Position numbers and translations under genes: made by a program. Positions 43,053 to 52,440 of a DNA stretch of 52,822 nt are shown in pieces. The notes beneath the pieces were generated by a model. That model was not told the origin of the DNA and searched no databases. It worked only from the letters and a program-made list of their open reading frames with translations. Each line of letters starts with the position of its first letter. Position 1 is the stretch's first letter. The stretch is taken from assembly GCA_002816585.1 (NCBI GenBank), contig MUCT01000026.1, positions 1 through 52,822 on the forward strand. The letters are read 5' to 3'. Source of the stretch: SAR202 cluster bacterium Io17-Chloro-G6. Its GTDB lineage: Bacteria > Chloroflexota > Dehalococcoidia > UBA3495.

Positions 43053-43559
43053 ATGGTCAGGCGTTCGGCAATGCTGATCGGAGTGGTCTCCGACACCCAT
43101 GGCTTCTATGACCCGCGTGTCCCGCCGCTCCTTGACGGGGTGGCCCACATCCTGCACGCGGGGGACATTGGCACGGGCGGGATAATTGAGCAGCTTTCCG
43201 AGATCGCGCCGGTAACAGCGGTGCGCGGCAACAACGACCGGGAAGGCCCAGAGTCTCAGTTCCCCGAGGTAGCGACCCTGGAACTGGGCGGGTGCCGAAT
43301 CTATCTAACCCACATAGTGAAGGTCCCAAAGAAAGGGGACGAGGCCGGACTGGCTCCTTATCTTGAGCAACAAGCCAACGCCGTCGTCTTCGGCCACAGC
43401 CACATCGCTGTCCATGAAACGAGGGAGACGGAGCAGCGGGGGCCGCTCACTTTCTTCAACCCGGGTGCGGCGGGCAAGCGCCGTTTCAAAGTTGTACCGT
43501 CCATCGGGCTGCTGGACGTGAGCCCGGAGCGCGTAGAGGGGCGGATATTAGTCCTCTGA
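43053..43559 (+). CDS. YfcE/MJ0936-type metallophosphoesterase
   Basis: A 168-residue calcineurin-like phosphoesterase. The metal motifs are all visible: GVVSDTHG, HAGDIG, VRGNNDR, THI and FGHSHI. Members cleave phosphodiesters or act as 2',3'-cyclic phosphodiesterases. The start could also be the ATG at 43071 (MLIGVVSDTHG). It is divergent from the Fpg-type gene. Confidence 0.93.
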   Translation: MVRRSAMLIGVVSDTHGFYDPRVPPLLDGVAHILHAGDIGTGGIIEQLSEIAPVTAVRGNNDREGPESQFPEVATLELGGCRIYLTHIVKVPKKGDEAGLAPYLEQQANAVVFGHSHIAVHETRETEQRGPLTFFNPGAAGKRRFKVVPSIGLLDVSPERVEGRILVL

Positions 43560-43971
43560 AGTGAAACCTACCTCCTCCTGCTTCCATGTGGCCGCCGAAG
43601 TTCCATCAATGAATGGGCCGAGTGGTCGGAGGAAAAGGCCGTTCTCGGCCACCCAGATCCAAAAGGACCAACTTCGTTCGGGCCAATGGGATGCAATTAA
43701 GCTCCGATATGTTAACTTGATACGGACCCTTAAAAACCTGAAAGAAGAACCAAAAATATATTGCCAGACATATGAACCTGTGTTACGAACCGAGACGAGG
43801 CGGTACGGCATAATATGTCAATTATCATTGCCTCCCACTACATGAAAATCGAACGTAAATTGCCTCATTTCGGCACCCGCGCCGATCGGCCAACAAGGTA
43901 AATTCACCGTCGCCAGCCTAAATTAACCAGACTGTGGAGGAGCGATACAATCCACTCCGGTCGCAGCCTAG
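43560..43971. other. 412-bp region without a supported gene
   Basis: Overlapping open frames of about 90 codons exist on both strands, but neither shows family resemblance, and starts lack ribosome binding sites. The AT content rises from 43700 on. I see nothing that I can support as a gene here. Confidence 0.4.
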
Positions 43972-44211
43972 CCAACTGCTGCTCTCGCGCCTGAGCCAAC
44001 CGCAACACCTGCGCCAGCGGCCAGGCCAACCCAAGCAGCTCCCGGCCCGGGACCGACTCCGGTACCAGCAGCCCTGCCGACACCTGACGACGGTAATGGC
44101 GGCGGTGGACTCGGCGGATGGTGGCTCTCTCTCATCATCTTGCTGATAATCGCAGCGATGTCCGCAGCGATCTACTACGATGTGAGGAGGCTCAGTGGCC
44201 GGGCCATCTAA
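43972..44211 (+). pseudogene. Remnant of a Pro/Thr-linker protein with C-terminal membrane anchor
   Basis: From a TAG at 43969 an open 79-codon stretch runs to the TAA at 44209 without a start codon. It encodes PTAALAPEPTATPAPAA-type linker, a GGGGLGG spacer, a hydrophobic segment WWLSLIILLIIAAMSAAIYY and a basic end VRRLSGR: a cell-surface anchor. Just before the TAG the same frame reads CGGAIQSTPVAA. The body of the protein is absent, so it is the decayed 3' end of a surface-protein gene. Confidence 0.6.
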
Positions 44212-44443
44212 AAAGTATGGCGGGCCAACCTAAAACTTAAATCTGGTGAACACCGGGCAGCCCCGTGCCTCCGTGGAAGGAAGGGGCTGATTTTTCGTCT
44301 TCCAAAATCCTACTTTGCGCTTGGTTCACGAAATGGTCAGGGGCCACACGAAGTGGCGCTACCGGGTTACTGCAAATAGCCCGGAAATGACAACAATAGT
44401 GTCACGCTGGCCGAATACCAATCTTGGGCGCCGGCCGCGGTCC

Positions 44444-45292
44444 CTATTGGTTCAAGCGTATGGCCTGGGCACCCAACTGGGGCCAGGCAGCAGGAGCGGC
44501 AGCCTTTTCCAGACGCTCGTCCAATGGAAGGTCTTCGTCCCAATAGTATCCGATGAAACGTTGACCGTTTATGCCGTCCGACGCTTCAGAGGCCAGCCAT
44601 ACGACCGGTTTCTGCATCACGGCGGGCTGTATCATGTTGCTGCGTTGATGATGGGCGTCGTCGGGGATCAGATCGGTGTTGGCCCTGCCGCCCGGCACCA
44701 AGACGTTTACCGTGACTCCGGTTCCCTCCAACTCCCTCGAGGCCATGGCGATCAACGCCTCATGGGCCGCTTTGGACGGCCCGTAAGGAGTGCCTCCTTC
44801 CCGGTACATCGTGTTCATGCTGGTGGTGACGCCGATGATCCGGCCCCAGCCTTGGGCCAGCATGTGGGGCACCACGGTCCGGGCCATGTAGAAGGGGCCA
44901 CTGCTGTTCACCGCAACTACCCGGTCCCATTCCTCGGCAGGCACTTCCCAGAAGTTGTTCTTGACATCACCGCCCATAAGCATGTTCCGGGGCGCAATGC
45001 CTGCGTTGTTGACCAATATGTGTAGTCCGCCCAATTCTTCGATGGTGCGCTCCACCGAACGCTCGGCTTCTTGGATTGAAGAAACGTCCACCACCTGGGT
45101 CATGACACAGTCGTCGCCCGCGAGCTCTCGCATGTAGTTCGAACTTTCGTCCAGCCATTGCCGGTTGATGTCCATCATGGATACCCTGGCTCCGGCTCTG
45201 ACCAGGGCTTCGGTCATGGCCCGGCCCAACCCACGGGGGCTAGCCGCGCCGGTAACAATCGCTATCTTGCCTTCAAGCGGCTTTTGTTCCAC
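44444..45292 (-). CDS. SDR family oxidoreductase
   Basis: A 282-residue short-chain dehydrogenase. The cofactor motif VTGAASPRGLGRA has one extra residue compared with TGxxxGxG; NNAG and the catalytic YGPSK with the upstream Ser of TTSMN are intact. It is longer at the C-terminus than classic SDRs. It lies 57 bases downstream of the second SDR gene on the same strand, so both probably serve one pathway, whose substrate is unknown. Confidence 0.92.
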   Translation of the reverse strand: MEQKPLEGKIAIVTGAASPRGLGRAMTEALVRAGARVSMMDINRQWLDESSNYMRELAGDDCVMTQVVDVSSIQEAERSVERTIEELGGLHILVNNAGIAPRNMLMGGDVKNNFWEVPAEEWDRVVAVNSSGPFYMARTVVPHMLAQGWGRIIGVTTSMNTMYREGGTPYGPSKAAHEALIAMASRELEGTGVTVNVLVPGGRANTDLIPDDAHHQRSNMIQPAVMQKPVVWLASEASDGINGQRFIGYYWDEDLPLDERLEKAAAPAAWPQLGAQAIRLNQ

Positions 45293-45349
45293 AAGTCAAC
45301 TCCAGAAAATAGGTATTGGATGCCCCGAAAAACGCGGCTGGGCCGCCCG

Positions 45350-46102
45350 CTATTGGGCTATGTAGCCGCCGTCGATCACCAATTCACTGCCGGTCACAAA
45401 CGACGACTCGTCGGAGGCCAGGTAGAGCACACCATAGGCCACGTCATCGGGGACGCCGGTCCGGCCGATGGGAACACGCGCAATGGACTCCGCCTCCGCC
45501 TCCGGGTCTCCATGGCGGAACGCAGTCATCGGGGTGTCGATGGGGCCCGGATGCACCGAGTTCACGCGAATGCCGTCCGATGCGTACTGGATGGCCGTCG
45601 ACTTGGTGAAGATGCGTACCGCGCCCTTTGACGCGTTGTATACCGCCGAAACATACGCCTGACCGGTAATGCCTGAGATGGACGAAATATTGACTATGGA
45701 ACCGCCGCCGGCCTTTTTCATCTCTGGGATGGCGGCCTTGGTACCCAGGAATACGCCCTTGGCGTTGACATCCATGACCCGGTCCCACTCCGAAACTGTG
45801 AGGTCCTCTAGGCCGACTCTGGATACCACGCCGGCATTATTCACCAAGATGTCCAATTTACCGAAGCGGCTGACGGTCTCGGCGACGGCCGACGTCCAAC
45901 CCTCTTCACTGCTCACATCCAGATGAACGTAAAGGCATTCGCCACCCAATTCGTTGATCTCGGCCTCGGTCCGCCGTCCGTCTTCATCAAGCACATCTCC
46001 AATCACAACCTTGGCCCCCTCCCGGGCGAACATTTTGGCCTCTGCGGCGCCCATTCCCCGGGCTCCGCCGCTCACGAAGGCGACCTTATTCTCCAAGCGC
46101 AT
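45350..46102 (-). CDS. SDR family oxidoreductase, 3-oxoacyl-reductase-like
   Basis: A 250-residue classical SDR. The cofactor motif is VSGGARGMG (Ser for the usual Thr), followed by NNAGVVS, catalytic Ser in NISSISG, and YNASKGA. The end VTGSELVIDGGYIAQ is standard for the FabG-like group. An acidic residue at the end of strand 2 (VIGDVLDED) suggests NAD preference. Confidence 0.93.
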   Translation of the reverse strand: MRLENKVAFVSGGARGMGAAEAKMFAREGAKVVIGDVLDEDGRRTEAEINELGGECLYVHLDVSSEEGWTSAVAETVSRFGKLDILVNNAGVVSRVGLEDLTVSEWDRVMDVNAKGVFLGTKAAIPEMKKAGGGSIVNISSISGITGQAYVSAVYNASKGAVRIFTKSTAIQYASDGIRVNSVHPGPIDTPMTAFRHGDPEAEAESIARVPIGRTGVPDDVAYGVLYLASDESSFVTGSELVIDGGYIAQ

Positions 46103-46293
46103 AGAAACCCCCAGCCGGTCTATCGATTTATACTGGTGGATACGAAGATGGATGGCAAGATTCTAACTGTTGGGAGCGGTTAGTCAATGGGCGCAAGGGA
46201 GTGGTGGGGTTAGAAGGCTACTTGCTTGCCGGATGTCTGACGCTACCGCCAAGTGTCGGCTGCTTCTAGAAAATATCGTCAGATCTGCCTTTT

Positions 46294-49203
46294 CTAGCTT
46301 TCCGTGCAAGTGCTTACTGGCTGGTCTCCGCTGACTGGACCCGCAACCGTGCCGCCGCAAGCGTTATTAATGGCGCCGACGTTGAGCAGGGTCCTTTCGT
46401 TGATGATCGATCCAGAGTTATTGATGGTGCTGCCACCTAAATTGGACACTAAACCGGAGTTGGAAAAAATGCCGCCGGCCTGGTTCTCCAGTTGTCCCTT
46501 CAGATTTTGGTACGAGGCGAAGTGAAAAACCTCCAACGTCCCCGTATTCTCGATGGCGCCGCGGTTGTCAAAAAGACTGGCCAGCATGTTTATGCGGCCG
46601 GAGTTGGTGATCCGGGAATCCGCCAGGTTGGAGAATGTGCCGAGGCCGCCCTGGTTCAAGGTACCGCTGTTTACCAGCGTTCCGCCCAGCCGGTTCACAA
46701 AGTCGCCGGCTCCGCTGGATGTGTAGAAGGACCCGGCGTTGGTGAATGTGCCACGGTTGGTCATGGTCGCTCCATTACCGTGCAGGACGGTTGAGCCGGC
46801 ATCATTCAGCAGTGTGCCCGAGTTGGTGAATGTGGACACGTTGGAGATTAGGCCTCCGACGTTGTTTATGCTGCCGTCTGATTCGTTAACCAGGAAATTG
46901 CCCTGATTGTTCAAGGTTCCACCGATGACGTTGATGGTTCCGTGGTTGGTAATCAGGCCGGTTTTATCATTGTGTAGCGTGCCGCCGTTCAGGTTTAGGG
47001 TCCCGTTGATCCAGATGGAGCCACCCGGCGAATCGTCGGCGATACGCAGCGTGATTCCCTCACCGACGTTCAGCGTCTGCCCGGCTCCAACAGTGAGAGT
47101 GCCCAGCGAACTGAGGTCGAAGGACCTGTCTAGGGTTACGCCCGTTACACCCGCCGTGGGGTCGAAAGACGTGTTAACAGTCGCCCCGGAAACGCCGGTA
47201 GTGAGGGCGCCAATCAACACGCGGTCTTTGGATGTCGGGACCGTATCCGAGTCCCAGTTAGCCGCTTCGGACCAGTTGCCGGTCTTGCCACCGCCGTCCC
47301 AGAAACAGGCAGCCTGCACAACATTGGCGCCGGCAATACCACCGACGCTAGCGCTGCCGCGGCAGGCGTTTCGTATAGCCCCCGTGATGTTTTCAATGGT
47401 GGCCAGAGGATCGGACTGGAGGGTGGAGTAATTTGAGACCAGCACTGTCCCATGGTTGATCAGATGACCTCCTGGTTGCTCGACCGACAGGGTCACACTT
47501 CCGAGGTTGTCGCCGGACCCAATCGTCAGAGCGTCACCGGGTCCAAGGGTTAAAGACCGGGACTGGAGCGAGAGATTGATGTCCAACTGTACCTTGGCGT
47601 TGCCACCACCCTCTCCGTTGATCAAGACTGGATGGTCTTCCGGCGGTACCAGATCGTTGGCCCAATTAGCGGCGTTGGACCATTTGTCATCGACGCCGGC
47701 TCCGCTCCAGATGCACGCGGCTGGCGTCACGACGCCCAACTCGCCAAGGTCATTAACCGTCCCGCCGCAAGCCTTGATGATCACTCCGGTGCTCGATCCT
47801 CCAGCCAAGTTGTTTAGCACACCGCCCGATTTGATGGTGAAGCTGGCCGATGCGCCCGAAACTACTATCTTGGCCTCGTTGTTGTAGACGCCGTTATTGA
47901 CTACCGTGCCTTCGTTCAACAGGTCGCCTTGTGCGTTCACGGTCCCATCAATCTTGAAGGTAACTCCCTTGGCCACTCTGAGTATGGAATTGACGGCCCC
48001 GATGCTGATGGTCCCAGTGGTCAATGTGAAATCTACGTCCATAATGGGCCGTTTGACATCGGACGAGTTCCCCTCGATCACGACAAGCTCATCGCCCTTG
48101 GGGACGCCGGGTGGAGACCAGTTGGGTCCGTAGCTCCAGAGGGCGTCGAACCCTGCTGCCCAGGTCTTCACCGTCAACGCTGCCGGCTGAGGTGTCGACG
48201 TGGAGGTCGGGGCCGGGGCCGGCGCCTTAGTGGAGCCAGGTGTCGGAACCGGTGTCGGGGAGGGCGCTGGCGTGGACTTGGCAGTGGCGGCATAGGTGTC
48301 CGAGCCCCAACTGTAAACGACGTCAACCCGGCCACCCTGATAGCCAAATACCTTCATCACGAAGCTATTTTGGGTTGTGCCGGAGATCCGGATGTACTCG
48401 TCACCCTTCTGGCCGTTTACTCCGTCCCAGCCGCTCCAGGCGATCCTGACGCCGTTGTACAGGCCGCTAACAGGAGTGTTGCTGTAGATCAGAGATTTCC
48501 TCCCGTCCACCTGCCATCCCACTACCAGGGCCTTCTCGTCCCACAACTCGATGTCCAGGTCGTTGGCCGAGGTGAGATCAATCCGCAGGCTGTCGACACC
48601 TGCCGGGATGGTCCCGATGACAGACCGGTCGTGCTGGGGCACCAATTTGGAGAAAGTGGCCGAGCCGCTGGTATCTGGGCCATCGACGCCGCCGCCCGCC
48701 CAAGAATAGACAACCTCGGCGTTTCCATCCTGGTAGCCAAAGACCTTTATAACAAAGGTGTTCTTGGTGGCGCCAGATAGTTTGATGGACTCGTTGCCCG
48801 GGTTGCCACCGACGCCGTTCCAGCCGCTCCAGGTGATCTCCACGCCGTTGTAAGCGGCGGTGACTTCTGTTTCGCTGTAGACCCGTGCCTTGGCGCCGTC
48901 CGCCTCCCAGCCGGCCACGAAGACATCGCCATCCCAGAGTTCAATGTCCAGGTCGGCATCGGCGCTGAGCTCTATCGTTAGGTCGGTAATGCCCACAGGA
49001 ATCTTGCCGATCACAGTCCGGCCGCCCTGGGGCACGAATTTCAGAAACTCCCCGCTGCCCGACTTCGACCCGCCGTTCTGGCCAAAATCCAGTTCCTGCG
49101 CGGCCACGCCGGTCGGCCGTGGGGCAAGCAACATCAGACCGGCACCAAGTCCGGCCAGCACGAAAGCCGTCAAAAATAGCAACAATTTCCCTGAGGCTAT
49201 CAC
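46294..49203 (-). CDS. Large secreted repeat protein with two N-terminal PPC-like domains
   Basis: A 969-residue exported protein. A signal peptide (residues 1-35) is followed by two copies of a beta domain (about 55-168 and 186-300; each has DLDIELWD, YNGVxIxWSGWxG and KVFGYQ) that resemble PPC-type domains. A Pro/Thr linker (303-342) leads to modules with WSxAANWxxDxVP headings, each closed by an ACGGT-Cys pair, and a C-terminal stretch of short Asn/Gly/Thr repeats (LVNSGTL, TNRGTFTNAG) that suggests a beta-helix. It ends without a sorting signal. It is probably a cell-surface or adhesin-like protein; no partner is adjacent. Confidence 0.82.
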   Translation of the reverse strand: MIASGKLLLFLTAFVLAGLGAGLMLLAPRPTGVAAQELDFGQNGGSKSGSGEFLKFVPQGGRTVIGKIPVGITDLTIELSADADLDIELWDGDVFVAGWEADGAKARVYSETEVTAAYNGVEITWSGWNGVGGNPGNESIKLSGATKNTFVIKVFGYQDGNAEVVYSWAGGGVDGPDTSGSATFSKLVPQHDRSVIGTIPAGVDSLRIDLTSANDLDIELWDEKALVVGWQVDGRKSLIYSNTPVSGLYNGVRIAWSGWDGVNGQKGDEYIRISGTTQNSFVMKVFGYQGGRVDVVYSWGSDTYAATAKSTPAPSPTPVPTPGSTKAPAPAPTSTSTPQPAALTVKTWAAGFDALWSYGPNWSPPGVPKGDELVVIEGNSSDVKRPIMDVDFTLTTGTISIGAVNSILRVAKGVTFKIDGTVNAQGDLLNEGTVVNNGVYNNEAKIVVSGASASFTIKSGGVLNNLAGGSSTGVIIKACGGTVNDLGELGVVTPAACIWSGAGVDDKWSNAANWANDLVPPEDHPVLINGEGGGNAKVQLDINLSLQSRSLTLGPGDALTIGSGDNLGSVTLSVEQPGGHLINHGTVLVSNYSTLQSDPLATIENITGAIRNACRGSASVGGIAGANVVQAACFWDGGGKTGNWSEAANWDSDTVPTSKDRVLIGALTTGVSGATVNTSFDPTAGVTGVTLDRSFDLSSLGTLTVGAGQTLNVGEGITLRIADDSPGGSIWINGTLNLNGGTLHNDKTGLITNHGTINVIGGTLNNQGNFLVNESDGSINNVGGLISNVSTFTNSGTLLNDAGSTVLHGNGATMTNRGTFTNAGSFYTSSGAGDFVNRLGGTLVNSGTLNQGGLGTFSNLADSRITNSGRINMLASLFDNRGAIENTGTLEVFHFASYQNLKGQLENQAGGIFSNSGLVSNLGGSTINNSGSIINERTLLNVGAINNACGGTVAGPVSGDQPVSTCTES

Positions 49204-49324
49204 ACATAAATGTTTTCACAGGGAGCCTGCTAAGTCGAACCTGTGGAGCCGGCCCGCCAAGGCGGAGGAAACGCCCAGAAGGAGGTTTGAGGAAACCGGG
49301 GGAGGAAACGCCGCCACGTGGCTG

Positions 49325-49573
49325 CTAAGGATTGTTCTGATAGAACTCGCGGCTCTTCCGGAGGAACTCCCGCTGATCAGATGGCACCTTGAATTCGTCG
49401 AATATCGCGTTCACCGGACATACCGGCTCGCAGTAGGAGCAATTGATGCATGTTGCCGCGTCGATGTGATACATCTCTTCCTCATCTGTGGTGGCTATGC
49501 AACGGACCGGACAAACCTCCAGACAAGATGCGTCCTTAACTCCAATACAGGGCTTCGTTATCACGAAGGTCAT
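49325..49573 (-). CDS. Ferredoxin with two Fe-S clusters (7Fe/8Fe type)
   Basis: An 82-residue ferredoxin with eight Cys at positions 9, 17, 21, 25, 42, 45, 48 and 52. The second half CINCSYCEPVCP is a standard 4Fe-4S binding loop. The first, CIGVKDASCLEVCPVRC, has the widened spacing of 7Fe ferredoxins (FdxA-like). It ends with a charged helix EFLRKSREFYQNN. No partner oxidoreductase is nearby. Confidence 0.93.
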   Translation of the reverse strand: MTFVITKPCIGVKDASCLEVCPVRCIATTDEEEMYHIDAATCINCSYCEPVCPVNAIFDEFKVPSDQREFLRKSREFYQNNP

Positions 49574-49815
49574 AGCATCCTCTTATGATCGAAATCAGCG
49601 AGCCACACCAGCAGTACGGCCCGACATTTCTTAGTAATCGGCAGGCGGATTTTGATTTCCAAATCCCGCAGTCGCAAAGGCGTAATCGCGCTGATCGAGC
49701 GGCAAGAATTGACGTTCCGGCCCCCGGCTCCCAAAGCCCACCGGCAAACGTCGCCGGTTGGCATCAATTTACTAGATTCTTTATCCAATGAAAAGAGGGC
49801 GGCGGAAGGATTTAT

Positions 49816-50217
49816 TCATCCCTCAAGGGCAGGGATTTGCCATTCATTGTCACTCGGTATCAAAGCCTGGTTGAGTATAAGGTCCAAAGACTCCGGTTCC
49901 CAGGGCTTGGCCAGGAGAAGTTTTACCCCCAGCTCCCGCGCCCTCGGTATTACGCCCGCGAGATCGATGGCTGTCACCAGCACCACTGGAATCTCAGATG
50001 TTTCTGGGTTTTCTCGCAACTCTGATACCAAATGCAACCCGTCCATCACTGGCATCAAGATGTCTACGAATATGATGTCGGGAATTTCTTCTCTGACACG
50101 CTGCAAAGCTACCGCGCCATTGTCGGCTTTCCGGACTTGGTATCCTTTGTCCTTCAACTGTTCAATCAACAAATGTCTGATGTCTTGTTCATCTTCAACG
50201 ACCAAAGCTTTGTCCAT
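49816..50217 (-). CDS. Single-domain response regulator
   Basis: A 133-residue CheY-like receiver. The acidic pocket is in ALVVEDEQD, the phosphoacceptor is Asp52 (IIFVDILMPVMDG), the conserved Thr is in VVLVTAIDL, and Lys in LLLAKPWEP. There is no output domain and no histidine kinase adjacent, so the partner is unknown. Confidence 0.92.
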   Translation of the reverse strand: MDKALVVEDEQDIRHLLIEQLKDKGYQVRKADNGAVALQRVREEIPDIIFVDILMPVMDGLHLVSELRENPETSEIPVVLVTAIDLAGVIPRARELGVKLLLAKPWEPESLDLILNQALIPSDNEWQIPALEG

Positions 50218-50542
50218 TCATCGACCTCCTCAGCATCTGTTACTTTTAGCTTAGGGTAACAATTTCCATGCTAAGTTAAATCGGCAATTCAATATCGGCA
50301 ATTCAAGAATTGAGCCTAGCGATGCTGGTAAACACGCAGTAGTACGGGGCAAGGCTGGGCCGGGATACTGTCTAATAGGGAATATTGCTCAATAGTGACA
50401 TCTACTGCGCCCGTTGGAGGGCTTGAAGTGTTGTTGACGGGGTGAAATGGCACTTTTACACTGCTAGCAAGAAATCACAGGGAAGGAATTTTTGGAGAAA
50501 CCGGATCAAATGGGAGATTCGGGATAAGAAGGGGTGAATACG
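50218..50542. other. 325-bp intergenic region with a short direct repeat
   Basis: Divergent gap between the response regulator and the amidohydrolase. ATCGGCAATTCAA occurs twice at 50280-50292 and 50294-50306, one base apart. No gene is evident; AAGGGGTGAA at 50531-50540 is the ribosome binding site of the next gene. Confidence 0.5.
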
Positions 50543-51397
50543 ATGGCAACTCAGATTCCGACAATAGATGTACAGGTACATGCCTACGAGCGAAATAAGC
50601 CGGAGCGCCCTTGGAGCGGATTCTTGCAGGGTCCGGATGAGGTTACCGGCGACGACATGGTCGCAGCAATGGACGCGGTCGGCGTCGATGGGGCTTTGCT
50701 GATCTCGCCGTTCAGTTTGTACCGCTACGATGCCAGTTATGTGCTCGATGTATACGCGGCGCATCCAGGCCGGTTCGGCTTGATCAGGCCATTCGATCCC
50801 CAGTCAGAAACGGTCGCTGACGAGATTGCCCAGTGGGCAGCGAGACCGGGGGTGGTCGGAGCCCGCGTCATGCTCACCGCCCAGGAATTCGAAGCCGACG
50901 ACCTGGGTCTCAATGCGATACTCGCCGCAGGCGCCCAAGCAGGTATTCCCATCAATGTGATGTGTTCGGGCAAACTGCCCCTTTTCCGTGAGCTGGCCCG
51001 CCGTAACCCAAGCACCCAGTTGGTTATCGATCATGTTGGTCTGGCCCAACCCTTCGAGCCGCCTGCGCCGCCCGAACCCTTCTCCGATTTGGCCAACGTG
51101 GTTTCTCTTGCGGAATGCGACAACGTGGCCATCAAGATTTCCGGAGCCTGCACCCTGTCCCATCAGCCATTCCCGTACCCAGACATCTGGGAGCCCCTGG
51201 GCAAGGTATTCGACGCGTTCGGCTTCGAGCGATGCATGTGGGGCACCGACTGGACCCGGGCAACGAAACTGCTGAACTACGAGCAGGGCGTGGAGGCGTT
51301 CCGGGTCACCGACCGTCTCTCGAACTCAGAGCGCTCCGCACTCATGGGCGGAACCCTCAGGAAGATTTACAACTGGGCGCCAGACGTTGGCGGGTAA
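50543..51397 (+). CDS. Amidohydrolase family protein
   Basis: A 284-residue TIM-barrel metal hydrolase of the amidohydrolase-2 (ACMSD-like) group. The N-terminal metal motif reads TIDVQVHAYE, with Gln in place of the first His of the usual HxH. The later ligands LVIDHVGL and WGTDWTRAT are present. It likely acts on a small carboxylated or lactone substrate. The ATG at 50543 follows AAGGGGTGA; the GTG at 50534 is too close to that site. Confidence 0.85.
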   Translation: MATQIPTIDVQVHAYERNKPERPWSGFLQGPDEVTGDDMVAAMDAVGVDGALLISPFSLYRYDASYVLDVYAAHPGRFGLIRPFDPQSETVADEIAQWAARPGVVGARVMLTAQEFEADDLGLNAILAAGAQAGIPINVMCSGKLPLFRELARRNPSTQLVIDHVGLAQPFEPPAPPEPFSDLANVVSLAECDNVAIKISGACTLSHQPFPYPDIWEPLGKVFDAFGFERCMWGTDWTRATKLLNYEQGVEAFRVTDRLSNSERSALMGGTLRKIYNWAPDVGG

Positions 51398-51495
51398 AGT
51401 CTTCTAAAACCAAGGCCACTGACCCGGCGGTGGCGGACGAGTCCATCTGGTGGCTTTAATGTGCCGGTCAAGCGGGTGGGCTGAGATACCCCTTT

Positions 51496-51702
51496 TTACT
51501 GCAAGTCTGAGATGTCGTCAGAATGACTGCCCCTTAATGCGCAGTGGCCACACACCCTGCAAACTGGATGTAGGTTGTTGTATTGAGGATGTCTCTGTTT
51601 ACAAAACCCGGCCGAGTCATCCTTGCACCGTGGACACCCTTCACAGAAGCGCCCGCCCGTGCCCTGAGATCGCAGGGTTTCTCTATCTGTTATGGTAGTC
51701 AT
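51496..51702 (-). CDS. Possible Cys-rich small protein
   Basis: An open frame of 68 codons with two Cys clusters, RFCEGCPRCKDDSAGFC and VCRVCGHCALRG, spaced as in a small zinc ribbon. There is no convincing ribosome binding site before the ATG at 51702, and the first 16 residues look random. It lies just downstream of the frameshifted SnoaL-like gene on the same strand. Confidence 0.3.
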   Translation of the reverse strand: MTTITDRETLRSQGTGGRFCEGCPRCKDDSAGFCKQRHPQYNNLHPVCRVCGHCALRGSHSDDISDLQ

Positions 51703-51736
51703 GATTATTATCGGGAGAGGTGCATACGCGCCGACT

Positions 51737-52145
51737 TTACTCCCGGGCAGCTGCCTCGACCTGCTCCTTCAAATCGTGTATCGCCCAGCGGTCCGCGATC
51801 CTACCGTCTTCGAGTCGGAGAACGCTCCACACCGTGTACGTAATTTGTTTTCCAGTGGGTTCGATCGGGATACCTGGTAAGACATCCTGATGCGTAGTTC
51901 GGGTGATCTGGCGAAGGAACACCTTGCCCCCCTTCGGCAATCAACTCTTCGATAGAGCCGAGCCGGTCAGGAAACGCCTTGAATGTTTGTTTGTAGTCTT
52001 GGAGGGTTGCTTCCTTGCCGACGACGCCGATTCGAGGACTGTGGTTGGCATAGTCTGGAGAGAATATCTCGTCCAAGGCGGCCAAGTTCTTTTCGTTAAG
52101 CGCCTCCATGTAACGGCGGACGACGGCCTTGTTTTCTTCAAACAT
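51737..52145 (-). pseudogene. SnoaL-like/ester cyclase-type gene with a single-base frameshift
   Basis: From the ATG at 52145 the protein reads VVRRYMEALNEKNLAALDEIF, SPDYANHSP, TFKAFPDRLGSIEELIAEGG, and then changes frame at a run of six C on the plus strand (51927-51932). Removing one base restores KVFLRQITRTTHQDVLPGI and WSVLRLEDGRIADRW, the normal end of a SnoaL-like polyketide/ester cyclase. Full length would be about 135 residues. A homopolymer error or recent mutation explains it. Confidence 0.8.
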
Positions 52146-52440
52146 GTTTCCACTCCTTCCTCACAGCAACGGCTGTGCGTATTTTAGGAGCAGGACCCTC
52201 ATTTAGCCACCTGTCCGAAAAACCGGGTCGACCTCACTTTTTGCAGGGGCAATACTATCCAGCGCCATATTTGTCCCGTGTGGGCCGGAAATGAGCACTA
52301 CACAATGGGGCCGGGTTGGTCTCCGAGTACTGTTCCCACTGCCCGGCCGGACCGTCCAGCGCTCCAACTTTACAATTCATTAATCGTTATGGTAACCTAG
52401 CGGCCTTCCCTCACCTCATCGACGTTAGGCCAGTGAAGTA

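Noticed and set aside
43561..43845. 94-codon plus-strand frame after the phosphoesterase
   Set aside because: No ribosome binding site, no recognisable motif, and an equally long frame on the other strand.
49570..49788. 72-codon minus-strand frame upstream of the ferredoxin
   Set aside because: It overlaps the ferredoxin start by four bases, has no similarity that I recognise, and has weak coding character.
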